A stretch of 64,000 nucleotides of DNA, taken from contig JAJKFH010002446.1 of the NCBI GenBank assembly GCA_023333565.1, positions 62,001-126,000 on the forward strand, written 5' to 3'. Below are positions 37,195-52,100 of the stretch, one piece after another (position 1 is the first letter of the stretch; every line of letters begins with the position of its first letter). Made by a program: the position numbers and the translations under genes. This DNA comes from Puffinus mauretanicus (taxonomy: Eukaryota; Chordata; Aves; Procellariiformes; Procellariidae). A model generated the notes under the pieces. That model searched no databases, was not told where the DNA came from, and was given only the letters and a program-made list of their open reading frames with translations.

Positions 37195-40100
37195 GTAAGT
37201 CTAAGATGCCTGTCTTCTTCTTGGTATATGATTTGAAGAAAAATACGCACGTATTGAAGCAAAGTGGGTGACTCCGTTGTAATATTAGAACACATGAGGT
37301 TCAGGTCTTGCTCTCCTTTCCCACGACCATCAGAATTAAGTTTACACATTTTCGTTTCCCTCACTGCATCTTAAAGCACAACTGCATATTTAATAAATAC
37401 GTGACTGAAATAGAACTATTGGTTCTTAACTTTTTTTAGAAACGTTGTTACTGATTTGTTGGATCATTCCCTAAAACTGGTTCCCTAGATAACGGAATAT
37501 TTTTTTAATGGACTTATGTTGTGTTTCCAAGCTGCTGAGTGCCTTCATCTTTCAGATGTTCATGATGCAGTGCTCTAGTGATGTCATTGTGGAAGCTGTG
37601 TATCTTCTGTGTAGAGTGATGACCAAAACCTTTTTCCGTTTTTATGCAAACTGCAAAAAGTATTAAGTATGAGCTATGGGATGGCATTACTTTTTTGAAG
37701 AATGATGTGATAGAAAGAATCCTGTGCTGGAAAACAGGCAAATGATTCCAATGTAAAAGTTTTACATGACTCTTAAAATATTCCTCCATATATTATTCAA
37801 TATAATTCTTTAGTCTTTTAAAGGGCTCTGTCTTACTTTTTTGATCCAACCCATCTGAATATCAGATGACTGTGCAATTTTTTCAAAAAACTTGACAAGT
37901 AAGTTCATTGACTCTGTAGCTACTCTGCCTTCTTACTCATTCCTCTTCCTGTAGTGTTTTCAATGGATTCTTTGAGAGTGAGCCTTTTTTGCCATGGTTT
38001 GGCATTGCTTAAGATAATGGTTCCTTTTTATCTCTTCTGTATATTCTCTGTAGTTATCAGTTGTTACAGTTCTGATTTCAAGAACATGTTGCAAGCTGCT
38101 AAAAAGAGTATTTCGGTTGCTTTAGTTTGAACAAAGTTAAATTTATTTCTTCTGTATTGTGTTTACTACATTTAATGAACCATATAGTTCTAATTGTGTG
38201 AGGTCATGTATTACTCTTAAATCACTGACTTAAACTGTAGCACTAAAAAAAATTAAAATATAAGTAACTCAACCCTTTTGTAGACTCTCAGAGCCAATTT
38301 CTAATCTCAGCTATATTGTTATAAATCAAGTATAACTCCATTCACTGTATTAGCACCATTGTAACCAAGATCAAGTCAAGTACCTGAACGTGGATCCTAA
38401 CCCCAAATGCAGATGCTTGCAAGTTCTTAATCTACATGACTTCATATATTAGAAGAGTATATATATTACTATAAATACTAATATTCACAGTCAAATGGAA
38501 AATTACTGTTGACCCATACTCAGCCACAAGCTTTATGTATAAACTTGGCAATTACAAATAAGGCCTTATCTATAAAGGACTGTGTTGTTTAGGATGGAAC
38601 TTCAGTTGAATTAAAACATAAAAGCCTAGAAGTAGGATCTAGAAAATTCTTACAGAGCAGTCTTCTCACTTTGGGATATATCAACATTTTGGGGCATTGT
38701 AATGCCATGCGAGGTTAGGAGACTATGAAAACAAATAGAGTTTTCATTCTGTCAAGTAAGATTTTGAAATCAGACATTTTTTGGAGGCATATCTGAACCA
38801 TAAGACGTTGATCTGTGTGTTCTAAAACTGGCCAACGTGCAGAATGCTTATTGTTTTGAACTCTAGATCCAAGTCTTGTCTCTGTAGAATGAGTTAAATC
38901 AAAACAAGGACTCCAATTCTCCTCATCATGGATCTGCATCCAAACTCCATACCTTGAGTCTGTCTCTAACTAGAAATGTAAATATTAATTGGAAGAACAT
39001 ATATTTGATGTGAAGTCTGATCGAAACTGGAAGACCCACTTCCTCTTTTCCTTGATAACTCAAAAAAAGCAGTAAACATGCACGAGCTTGCTAAAAAGAC
39101 CTCAGAAGTTTAAAACCAGATTAAAACTGTTAGTTCTATCTTTTACTTAATAAGAGATGCTGATTCATTGATTAAATTGAGGCTTCACCACTTTAGTAGT
39201 TAAAACTGTGCATGGATCCTTAAGAGATGTTTATGTACAGTCATGATATCTTTTCTTACTAAGTATGTAACTAGGAAGTTACCTTGATTTATGCTGTTCA
39301 GCCAACTTTTTTTCCCAAGAGACAAAGGGAATTAATAATTTCATATTGAAAAGAAATCATCATGAACATGTGCAACTAACTACTAGTATTACAGCTATGA
39401 CTCTAGCACTACCCTTACTGTTAAATTTCATTTTAGCCTTACGTAATTTATTTCAAAGCTCTTGTCTTTTCCAGAACTTCTGACATTTCAACATTTCTTC
39501 TTGTTCCAAATGAGAAGGTAAAAACTGAACCCTTTACAGAACAGAAATCCCAAATTATTTCTGTTTGGAAGTATAAAAAAGATTTCATTTCAATGTTTTA
39601 CATCAAACGGAAATGTTTTGTTTTCATTGATTTAGCTGATGTGAAATACCTTCATGGAAGTCATTGCAACATAAAATTGTATTTTCCCATAGGGATGTCT
39701 CATAGTAACTGTAGTATAGGAAAAAAAAGACTTATTTCTTCACAGTAAGTCAGGTTCCCTGTCTGGATTGTATTGCTGTCATGAACTAGACAGACTGACC
39801 ACACAGAAACTGCACTTTGACAAATAGAATTCTCAGGGAAGTCAGGCCAAATACAGTAGAGTAGGAATTTAAAGTAAAACTTCCTTTATCTAAGAAAAGT
39901 GAAAGTCTCTTTAAAGTTCCATTGAACTAATTCAAAATCAAGTATTTCATGTTAACTCAAAATCATCCCATTTCTCAAAGGAAAACAGAATACTTGCAGT
40001 AATAGTAAAATGTCAGTAAGGAAGATTTCAGTAGTTTAGAAATCTAATTTACCACTAGGACAGCCTTCTCAATGGAAAATTCCTAAACGGTTGCTAGATA

Positions 40101-43100
40101 CAACTTCTACATGGGGCCATAGCACTTGCTGCATCTATACAATCTACCATTTCATGTGAATGGTTAATAAGATCGCCGGGTGATTTTACTAATCTCTTCA
40201 GAGTTAAGTGTGAGAAAAAGAATGTAAATGCTGAGAATAATTACCGTACTGTAATTAGTTTAATAGTTTGATCTGACAGGATCAGATCTGATTGGCAGAT
40301 AGTCAGCAAATGGCTCTGCATTTGTTTTACTAGCCATTCTTTGAGCAAAATGTTAAAGTGGATTTCATATCCTTAGTTATTTTCAGTATAACTCTTGCAC
40401 ACTTCCATGTAATCCAAGATGATTATTACATTCAATTTTTTAGTCTAAATACCAAACCTGGAGTATTTGTAATATTTGGTAACATGTTTGGCATGCTTAG
40501 ACTTGTGAATTTTGAGTTTGAAAAGCTTACAAATAAGATTTGTAAACAAACTGTCTGTTCTGATCTAAAATATTTGTCCATAAAGTATTAGACGTTTTGT
40601 TTTACATCAAGCTCTCGAGATAGATCTCACTTGAAATAAAGTTTTAGGCATATCTTCAATTCCTGCAAATCAAATATCCTCTGAAGGCAGCTTACACCCT
40701 TAAATCCCATTAATGTAGTGTTTGGGATTAAACTGTAGTGATTGCAAAACTGTTAAACCAACAATAATAGATTATTGAACAAATGGAGATACCAAAATCA
40801 AGGGGTTCAAAAAAGGCAGCAGCAACTCTAGATGTAAAGAGTGTTAGCTCGATAGCCACAAAAACTGACTTTACGATTTTTTGTGGTGTACTTACTGTGA
40901 CGCGTGGCTCACTAGGAACTTGGAAGGACAGAGGAAGAAGCGTGCTGTACTCTGGAGATGCCAGCTGAGTTGCAGGCCAACCATGGAGGTTGTACTGAAA
41001 CACTGGCAAAATTTCAAACAATTATTGGCCAGTGCTGACCAATTATGAAGGACAGGGCAGCGTGAGTAGGATCTACAATGATTTTCTGATAAGTGTGTCA
41101 GACAACTGTGGAAGTTGAAGTGCTGGCGATGCAGTGAGTATAGCTGCTTGCAACTCAACAGCTAATGAGATCACTTCGTGCTGTTTCTTTCTTGTTTAAA
41201 TGTTCTTATTTAGTTTATCAAGAAGTTATTATGCTGGTAACTTACTCCAACTTAGAAAAATTATGTTACATTGTACTCTTGAGTTTCATTTTTTATTTGC
41301 AGAGCACTGTCCCATTGAAATGGACACGATATCTAGGAAGAAGGGTAGAGGGAACACATCTCACTGAACTTCTGCCTTGGCATTTACACCACAGACAGTC
41401 ACCTAAGGTTTCCTTTACACCAATGGAGAGAAATAAAATTTTTGTGTATAATCCATTTGTTCCATGTCAGATACATATTTTGCAAGCCAAATTATACTTA
41501 GCAAATTTGTATTTACTTTCACAGCCTGTGAAAAGAGTCTAGACAGCTGGCTGAGGTGAATGTCATTTAAAGCTACTAGAACAACATCTGGGGTGGGAGC
41601 ACTTCTGTCACTGAACTTATATCCTTGATTTATTTCCCTTCTGTCTAGATATTCATTGTATACAATTCCACCAGTGTAGTATTTTAGCTCTTAAAAGCTT
41701 AGATTGGTTTATCCAGGTAACATCTTTTTCAATAAGTATTATTTCAGGGAAAAACTGAGGCATAGACTGATGGGGAAGTTGGAGATGTCTGGATCACAGA
41801 TTCAAAGCAAAGGCATGTGCTGAAACTTTTATTCTCCAATTTGCCCCCTTGTGCCTTAATCTAGCCTCGCATACAAGGCAGAACCTCATCTGTTTTCCTA
41901 CAATCCTTGAGATACCGTATGGTAAATATTAGCTCACATTCAGCAGCACAGCGTGGAATTGGCTAGAGAGTCTGTTACAGTTGGTGAGCTCCCTAGGGGC
42001 TTTTATTCTCTTCAGTATATAAGGAAGCAACAGAAGGCTGCAGAGCTGTAGTGTATATATAGATATATATGTAGACTTGGCCTGGTGTATGTGATTAAAG
42101 AAACCTTCTGCCATAACATACCTTCCTATTTTCTCTGTTGCAAAAGATCCTAAACGTATAATAGAGAATTATATGCTTTCTACAGGATATTTGCTCCTGC
42201 TATCTTAGAAATACTGGACCTGACAAACTTTAAAAATGAGTAGCACATTTCTGAAGCACCCTGGGTCCTTTTTCTTATGGCTTGCTCTGGTTGTTACCAT
42301 CCAGCTATTGACTCTATGAAAGCTCACTCCATGCATGCACCACCTCTGTCCCTGCACAGGGCTCACTGCTTGCAGACTGGCTGTGGTGGCCCTTTTCAAC
42401 ATCTACCTTACTCTCTTCACACTTTGGGCAGGAAGCAAGCTGCTAGGCGAAAGAACCTTTGGGTACGTACGAGGACACGGTGCAGCTGTGCACGTGCAGT
42501 AGGTCTGGGTCTGTGACGGAAGAGGGACCATACTGTACTCCGCATTTGCTAAACTTTCCTTGGCTTCTCATAACCAGAACAGGCTTTGTGAAGAGGTGTG
42601 TGGAAAGGAGCAGGTAACAGCTTCCATCATTCTGCCTTAACATGAGCAGCAAAAGCAACAGCTAGGCCTGGGGATTTCCCACTCTTTAGCTACAGATCCC
42701 GTGATTCTTGTGAAGAACACATGGGACATGACTTTTCCCACATTTTCCCAGTTTTGTGATGGTGGAATAAGAATTCAAAAACATAAGGAAAGATTTATCC
42801 CACATTTTTTTAACGAGGAACGTAGTATTTGAGAATGAATTACAAGAAATCCCATATTGCATAGGATTTCTGGCAGCTTTTGGTAACATTTTATCAGTCG
42901 CAGAAGAATTTTTTATTACAAGCTGAATTATGTGGTTTTCCACTATAATTTCTGTTGATTTTTGTGTGGCAGGACATAATTCATATGTGCTGACCCTGCT
43001 TTGACTTGTACCATGTTTAAAAATAAATAAAATATATAAATAAATGAATATATAAAAATTCAACTTCCTTGTGCTCAGAGGATAACTTCTTCCTATTGTC

Positions 43101-46100
43101 TTTTTCCTTTCACAGCTTTTGAAGGAAATTATTGGTCCCACTTTTTAATCCAAAAACAGAAAGAATCTCTGCAAAGAAGTAAGTGCCTGACCTAGTATTT
43201 AATGTTCATGTTGCAACTATGAGTAACAACTCCATTCAGCATCAGTTCCGTATTGCAGAGGACACTGTACGAAACACATAATAAAAATAAGTCCTTGCCT
43301 CAAGGAGCATACGTTTTAAAGCATTAGTTTTAGAAATTCCGAATGAAGAGTTTGCCTCTAAAAAGATGGTAAAATATGTTGTCTCGCTCTGGTAAGTTTT
43401 ACACTAATTGGAAAGTGCTTTAGTGTGCCATGCTGAGGTTTTGATGCCTAAGGATAGAAACTATGAGCAGCTTAGTAGCCTTCCACATTTAGAAATTTGC
43501 TATTGAGGTCATCTGTGTGATCTGTTTGATTTTCATTCCTGCAGATTACTGCCTAATATTATCTAAGAAATTAGGAAATGGATTCTTTTGATGCTAGAAA
43601 ATCCAGGAAATGAAATAAAGCTGATTCTCCATATAGGCTAGGTCTATGAGAGTATTTTAAAGATTGCAGGTTAAAACAAATTTATGTGCAAGTGAAAGAT
43701 CAGAATATGGACTAGTTCTTCCTCACCTTTGTAGCCGGCAGCCAGTGGGGAGTCAGAGTATGGACAGATCTCTGCTTCAACATCCAGCTGTGCCAGCTGA
43801 AGCTATTGTTGCCACAGTTCTGTTAGTTTCCCAGAAGTTTTCCTTAACTCTTAAGAATGGCTTGTATGCATGCACCCAGATCTGTAAGCAAAATTAACTC
43901 CAGGCACCTACTTACTGCAAATTTGTGCTAGTCCTTCTGAGTGTAAGAAATACAAAAGATAGTAAGATACTACTATTTTTTTTTTGTTATTATTTTTATT
44001 ATTTACTGTTATTTTTGTTATTACTACTACTATTATTTTCGCGTAAAAAAGTGTGCCATGCCAAAGCACAAAATAATTAGCATATTATAGCTTTAAAGTA
44101 CTAAAAATATTAGCTATCAGAAGTACTGTTAGAAAGGCAGATACCGTTGAAATGTTAACTAATAATTAAAATGGTAACTTTTGACAGCAGCGATTGTGGT
44201 ATTTTCTGTTACAAAGAAATTTCACTTTGGTTCAAAAGGAGGCTGGTCAAGTACTTGGAAGCAAGAGCACAAGGGGGGTAAGCAGACAAATCGCAGTAGC
44301 CTCACAAAATCCCCTGAACTGAAAATAATTGGAGACAGAGAGAGTGTCTGGGGAAGTATACATGCTTGACGTGATGGTATTCTTCCCTTGGGCAGTCTTT
44401 TAATGATCACTGCCAGAAATAAAATACTGAGCTACATCAACCCTTGGTCAGAATCAATACAACTTTTCACATGTTCTTTTCTGAAGAAATGTGAGGCATT
44501 GACTTTTCAATTTAAATTTCATTCATTAAACATTTAATTTTCCACATCCATTACAAGAATGAATAAATGATATACTGTATTTTACAGGACATGCTGTTCC
44601 TCTGCTAAGACAGGATACAGAAGGCTATAACCCTTCTGAAAACACACAATCTTCACCATATCCTTTCTAAAATAAATAAGGATATCAGTCCTAGTATTCT
44701 GAACAATTTTTCTATCATATTGTATTTACAGACATTCTTCCTAGTAATCCATAATCTTAATGTTTTACATTAAAATACTGTGCTTTACTGTTGCATACTG
44801 TTAAAAAGCAACTGTGTGTACTCCCAAAGTTGTTCCATTCAGTGGCTGACAATGAAATTCTTAATCTAGTTTGGGGAAGATGCAGAGGTGGAGAACAAAA
44901 AGAATGATATATGTCGTGGTTTAACCTGGCAGGCAGCCAAATACCACGCAGCCACTCACTCACTCCCCCCACCCGCAGCGGGACGGGGAGAGAATCGGAA
45001 GGGTAAGAGTGAGAAAAACTCGTGGGTTGAGATAAAGACAGTTTAATAGAACAGAAAAAAAAAGGGAAAATAATAATGATAATGATAAAATATACAAAAT
45101 GACTGATGCACAATGCAATTGCTCACCACCCACGCTGACCGATACCCAAGTAGCGATCGCTACTTCCTGCATCACGCCTACCATTCATATACTGAGCATG
45201 ACGTCACATGGTATGGAATACCCTATTAGCCAGCTGGACTGGCTGTCCTGACTATGTTCCCTCCCATCTTGTGTACCTGGCTCAGTCAGTAGGCACGGGA
45301 GCTGTCCTTGGACTAGGAGGGCACTTAGCAACAACTGAAAACATCAGTGTGTTGTCAACATTCTCCTCATACTAAATCCAAAACACAGCACTAGAAAGAA
45401 ATTTAACCCTATCCCAGCCGAAACCAGGATAATATATAAATGCAAATTTATTATAATGAGAATCATTTCTTTAGGCAGAAGAAGCAGAGAGTGGCTTGAA
45501 TTAGGTGAATTCTCATTCAGTAGAAGCATGGAAAAGCCACATGAAGTTCATCCTAAAGGTAAAAATAGTTGAGTACTTGTGATCACCCAAAAAAAAAATA
45601 TTCAGCAACTCATCTCTGTCTTCTGTCTGTTCTTACAACAAGAGGAACAGTAGAACATGGATATACACAAATTAAAAGAAAATCCCTAGATATCACTTAA
45701 TAAAAACTGAGCTCAAAAGACAAATATATAACCTAGTTTTAAACTTTCGTGAGTTATTGATATTCCCATTTGTTATTTTTCTCTGATAAGATTTAAATAA
45801 AAACAAATACACTGAAGGCACTGCTATACTTATAGAAAGGAGCACCTACTGCACTCTGACTATTGTGCAACCCCAGGTCATCATTCCTTGGCACACTCTA
45901 AAAAAGCTGGGGTTTGCTGGTCAGTATCACTTAAGCACAATATATTAAACTAGCTGGAATTGGGCATGAAGGATCAACGATAACCATTAGCTGATTCCTA
46001 TTTTCCAGTCAGACATTCTGGACAGCACAGAAGTATGGAAGAGGAGTACTTTTTGCCAACAGGAAACAGCTCATTGGGAAACAGCATTTTCTACATGACC

Positions 46101-49100
46101 TGAATAAAAACAGTAGCATTCTGTAGTCATTTGATCCCTCTTTAAGAGTAAGAAAATGCTTTGGCTTTAAAGCAGTGAATATAAATTGCAGGCAGACTTT
46201 GCTAAACTTACCCAATACTTTGTGCTTCTAAGATATATTCTAAGATAGCTGAGCTTCATATAACTCCATAAGCAAAAATAATTAAAAAACGAAAAGTAAC
46301 AACCTGAGTCTGGAAATATATAACCAAGGACATGATTTTACTTACTTCAGTAGTTCTATCAACTTCAGATGGACTGTTCAAATGCTTTAAGTAGGTATAG
46401 AAACATCTAACATCAAGCGCTCGAGTTGTATCTCTTTTAATATAATTCATTTCAACCTCCTAAAATCTGTCCATTCAGATGAAAAGTGATTACTTTTTAA
46501 AAATGAAAACTGATTAAAACATTCCATATATTTACAAAGCTGGCTGGAACTTTGTCACACAAACACAGAGCCAAAAAAGTGGGGACTTACAAGTTGGGCT
46601 TTGAAGACTGTCTTTGGATATCTAATGATCTGACTGTACAATGAATCATGATACAGTAATGCCATAGGTAGCTTCCTAAGTGTTGTGCCTGAGATGTTAA
46701 AGGTCTCTCCAGTAGCAAGCTGTCACCTTTGCAAACAGATCGAGCAGGCTGAAATAAGAAGGGTAAGCCTTTATATTACCCACAAAGGAGATGGAAGGGT
46801 ATTTCCCAAGCTAGGAAACTAGGGAGCTCTCCGCTGCTTACAGTAATTAAGAATATTGCTCTGACTCCATCTATTGCTTCACGTCCTGACTTGAGATAAA
46901 ATTTTGATGTTACAAAAAAGAAAAGGCTAGGATGTTGTTTACATAATTAATCTGAGTAGAAACTTACTAGCTTTTCCTGCTATTTATATTTGAAATGGCA
47001 ACCAGAATGAGCAAATATGCTGTTGGAGACCTAAACCCATTTTTCTCTCTCACTTTTATAGTTTTGAGCAAGGATTCCTGTTCCACCTGGGGTGGAGGGC
47101 ATTTTTCAACCTTTGATAAATACCAGTATGACTTCTTTGGGACCTGCAACTATATCTTTGCAACTGTATGTGATGAAACCAGCCCAGACTTCAACATTCA
47201 GTTCCGCCGTGGGCTGGACAAAAAAATTGCAAGGATCATTATTGAGCTGGGACCTTCTGTTGTCATTGTTGAGAAAGGCACCATTTCTGTCAGGAGTGTT
47301 GGGTAAGATTCTGTGGTGAATAGGAAAAAAGTGTTTCAAGAAGGCAAAAAATGAATTAACAAATTACAGAAGTTAGCACACCTAACTGGACTCTACTCCC
47401 ATTTCTCCCTATCAGGCATTCACACTCTCTAGACAAGTATTTCATTTGCAGTTATTTGAATCAAGCTTAGAGTACATTTGTGTAGGCAAAGGGATAAACT
47501 AACCTCCTCAGGCCAAAGCAGCTCTCACATTGAAACTACAGTCTCATAGGTACTACCAGTCTGCTTACGCTTATCTCTACAAGCACAGATGAAACGGCTT
47601 ATACCCTTTAGTAGATATTAGTTGAAATTCCTGTGTTTTGCTTAGAGTTCATTTGATTTGAGACTTGGATAACTCTGAACCCTCTGTGCTAAAGATAACA
47701 CATATATAGGGTACAAGAGAAGCTTTGTACTATACAACCAACAGAGAAATATTGGAGGGGCTTACAAAGAAGTCATACAAAGTGGTGTATGAGACCACTG
47801 ACTGTTCACATTATTCCAAGGATTAGTAAGTCCAGAAAACAGCTGTTTTACTGAGAAATTACATGATAGGAGCCTTTGGGTTCTGCATCATTCATTCTTC
47901 TAGACAAATTGCTCCCATACAAGGAAATTTCTCCAGGGAAGTTTTCAGCATTTTTATCAGATAGGCAGCGTTGTATTTTTGTCTGTGAGTACATGCAGAT
48001 ACAGGAAATAATTGACTGTGGATTGTCTGTATCTTATTACACTTACAATAATCACCACGACAAAAAGACAAGTTGCAGCTATACCTTAATTTAGCAAACT
48101 GTATTTAGAAAAACTTGCTTAATTAGTTTATGTTCCAGGAAAACTATATAAATCTATGGGCCTAACCCAATGATCTGCATTTTAAATTTTTGTCCTACAT
48201 TCACAAGAACCAAATGCCATGACTGACCTGGTCTAGTGTTGCACATAGCCCTGCTTCAGGTGGAAGGCTGGCCTGGGCAACTTCAGAAGGTCCCTTCCAA
48301 CCAACTTTTCTATGATTGTATCACATACTTATTGAGTACTTAGCAAAATATATTTCTTCTTTAATGTTGTTAGTTTGTAGCATTAGAATTCAGCTGCAAG
48401 GATGAAAACCTAGTTCTGCTACAACATTCCCATTATGGGTTTCTCTAACCTTGTCAGTTTTCAGTCGTAGGAATAATTCCTGTATTAACAGGCTGTAGTT
48501 CATAGAAGCTCTTCAGGGTAATCGACGATAGTTCTACCACACAAACTGTACTGTTACAAATTCTTGAAACATACAACCATACCCTAATAAACCCAAACCA
48601 AATGAAGATGCTAAGTCCTGCGCAAATATTTTCACTAGAATCATCACCTAGTATGCAACCATCTCCTGGTGATTCTTCTATGAAACTGCTGACATTGACT
48701 TTCAATCAACAGAAATTTTAATATATCTTGAAATGTTACAGTTACAAAGGAAAAAAATTCTATTTCAAGTTGCTGCAAGTACTCAGATTGTATGTGTGTT
48801 ATACCTAAAAAAGATAACTAATACCTGCAGAGTATTGGTATGAGAAGGTCAGTTTCTCTTCTTGCCTTATTACAGTGTCATTAAGTTGCCTTATACCAGC
48901 AATGGAATTCAAATAGCACCTTATGGATGCAACATCCGCCTAGTGGCCAAGCTGATGGAGATGGAGCTAGTTGTCATGTGGAACAATGATGACTATCTCA
49001 TGGTTAGTAAAATGTTCTCAAAAAGCAGAAAAGAAAATTCTCATTCACTTACTGGAATGACAAGATCTCTTTAGACTTAATGGGTGTTTTTTGCATGTGT

Positions 49101-52100
49101 TTACTATTTGGATATTTATTCTTTTCCTGCTTCATCTATCCCTCTTGAAATAAACAACTTTGCTTTTTATACCTGCATGTTCCTTTCACTTCCAGCATTG
49201 GTAGTTAACTAAAGCCACCAATGTTGAGATTTGTGGATGCTTTCACAGATTTTAAACTTTCCTCAGGCTATTCCAGCAGCTACAATGTTTTGCTAAAGGG
49301 AGTTGTTTAAAGTTGTGTAGAATTTAATAATGTATGCCATAGTTTTGTCATTTCTACTGTGCTTCCCCTGGACATCTTTTGGTTTCAAACATACGGTGCT
49401 CCTACCAGCTCCTTTGTTTCTTTCCTTTTTCTGAATCTTTTCATGTTTTCCCTCCAAAATCCCTGACATATTTTGGAGAAGAGGATACATTTTCTCAGCA
49501 TAACCTGTGATATTAATCACAAGAGATACTGAATTCTAAATTGGTAAGTTTGCTAAAACAGGGAGATTGTTAAGTAATAAATTGTCTGGGAGATTTACCA
49601 GCATTACTATCACACATATAACAGGAAATGCTACTGTGATACATACACACTATATTCTACGTATAGTCAGATTATTTCCTCTGATTTAAGGTTTTCATAA
49701 TAATTCATTGATTGTAGCCAATAGTAATATTACCACTTTACTCTCCAGAGCAATAGATAATTGAATAACCTTCTTCTGCAAACAGATTTTCCTCCTGTAA
49801 CCTTTAATTTCTTAAAAGAACAAACCCGAAATTCGTGCTCTGTCAACAAAGATATGAGTAAGGAAACAGCATCATTTCCTTTTCTATTTTTTCTGGCTCC
49901 CCTCAATTCTCTGCAAATGTCTTAGAATCTTATTTTATTAAATCAAAAAATCGCAAACATCACTATTTGCCAATTGGGAAAAGAAGTTACTACTTCCAAA
50001 ACTTTTCCTCCAATCAAGTCACAGAAATTAATGAGAAGGATCACCTTTAATTGGATCCTTGAACTGAATTTGTTTGAGAAAGGAAATGCTGTATAGATAA
50101 TTTTACTTAGGGTGATCCTTTTAAATGTTTTGTTTTATTTTATTTTAGGTTTTGACTGAAAAAAAATATATGGGGAAAACCTGTGGAATGTGTGGAAATT
50201 ATGATGGTTATGAATTGAATGAATTTGTGAGTGAAGGTAAGACCTAAGGACAGATCAGATGGAAGGAGAACTAGTTAAACTGAATCAAGGTGGAAATTTA
50301 ATACTGTACTAACGTTGCTCTGACTGCTCACTCATTTTCAGAATTGAGTAAAGCACTCCCATAGGTCACCAACATACCTATCATACGATTACACTACACA
50401 CTATTATTATTATTTGCTATGATGATAATATTGTGGGTTAGTGAAAAGGACTCTTACATTGTAGAAACAGGTGGTAAGAATCACACTCTCTCTCACCCAA
50501 CTTTCAGAACAGTCTAGGTTCATAGCAAGGCACAGTGAGGGAAATTATGATGTTAGGCAGAAGCACGATTGAGGCTATCATAAAAAGAACACAGTGGACA
50601 AGAACATTAACGAGTAGTGTGTCCCAATAGGGTGGATCTTTAGAACAAAATAGTTGGTGCTGAGAACTTGACATCTGCGCTATATGTGATTTGAGGTGGT
50701 CATTTCAGAGTCACTCTAATCTGGTCTGTTAAACTAATGCCCATTAGCAGTTGGAGCCCATCACATACGCTCTTGGAGCACATCTTTTGGCTTGGTTTCA
50801 TCTTAAAGGAACTCTGTATGCCAAGACCACTCCACAATGGAAATCAAATTGTACAGAGTGGGGATGTTTGGAAGAGTTGCTTTAAAAGCACACGGCTAAT
50901 CTGAACTACAGGGCTAGTGTGGAGACATTAAATTGCACAGTAAACCAATCTCAGATCAACACAGCCAGATGCAGTTTTCTATACACAACACAGAAAAGAG
51001 TTCTAAAAAGTATACAATATCTTCTGGGTTGTGATGAGTTTAATCCCATATGTAGGGGAAAATAGAAGAATAGGGAATGAGGAGAAGAGGCATGGCAAAA
51101 GATAGCACAGCTGGCACAAAAACAGTAGCAGCTGGTATCATGTAAGGTAGTAGATGTGATAAATTAGGAAATAGCTCAGAGAAATTATCAAGGGGATAAA
51201 AGTATGCTTTACTGAATAGGCTGCAGGTAAAGGGCAAAAGAGGTTGTTATCATCAGGAAGATTAATTAGTAGGACCTTTGACAGTCAAAGAGTAGAATCT
51301 GAGTTTTGCTACATCACAGCAACAATTAAACAAATCCATGTAGGGTTTTTCCTGACAAATTATTACCCTTCTATTTACAGGTAAATTGCTGGATACATAT
51401 AAATTTGCTGCATTACAAAAAATGGATGATCCATCAGAGATCTGCCTGTCTGAGGAGATATCAATTCCCACCATTCCTCACAAAAAATATGTAAGAAAGA
51501 TCTTCTTGGCTTTCCTGCATGATTGTTAACAGAGGTGGAAAGATAGATAGAAACCAACAATGGAGAGGCAGTGGTTTCATAAAGCTGACTTCCATGAAAA
51601 TGGATAAAGTCAAAATTCGTGTATCATGATATGAGAAAGAAAAGGAGTTCTTTGCATTAAAATACATTTTGAAAAAGGCCCGTGGGCATTTTTGAGGCTG
51701 GATTTATATCGCTCATATAAACTTACCAGCTCGCAGCTTTCTGACATTTGATGTAGGTCATCACAGGAAATTCATGGAAACGAGTGAAGCTTTAAAGAAC
51801 TTTTTATTGAACAACTAGAGACCTGACATTATAAGCTGTACAGACTTGAAGACATTCAATGATGCTTTAAACGTATTGCCAGATAACAGCGTTCATAACA
51901 GGGCCAACCACTATCAACTGCTATCACTTCCAGTCCTAGATGAAAAGAAAGTCAGCGTACCTGAAACATGATGCATCCATATGGTTAAAAGAGGAAGCTT
52001 GGTAGCAGCAAAGAACAAAAGGGCTTCTATTTCTTCAATTTTGCAGATAGAGGAATCAAATCCTACTTAGGATGTTCCTGTTAAGTTGTTTCACCAGGGA

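Larger units (their letters stand above)
43179..47061 (+). other. MUC6 intron 2
   Basis: 3.9-kb intron that holds a TTA-type low-complexity stretch and an antisense ERVL-type solo LTR. It also holds a 90-bp phase-compatible pseudo-exon candidate at 44188-44277, which is not included in the MUC6 model. Confidence 0.8.

Noticed and set aside
44588..44680. Possible MUC6 exon after TTTACAG (GHAVPLL...)
   Set aside because: Reads into TAA with no usable GT donor, and MUC6 phases already close without it.
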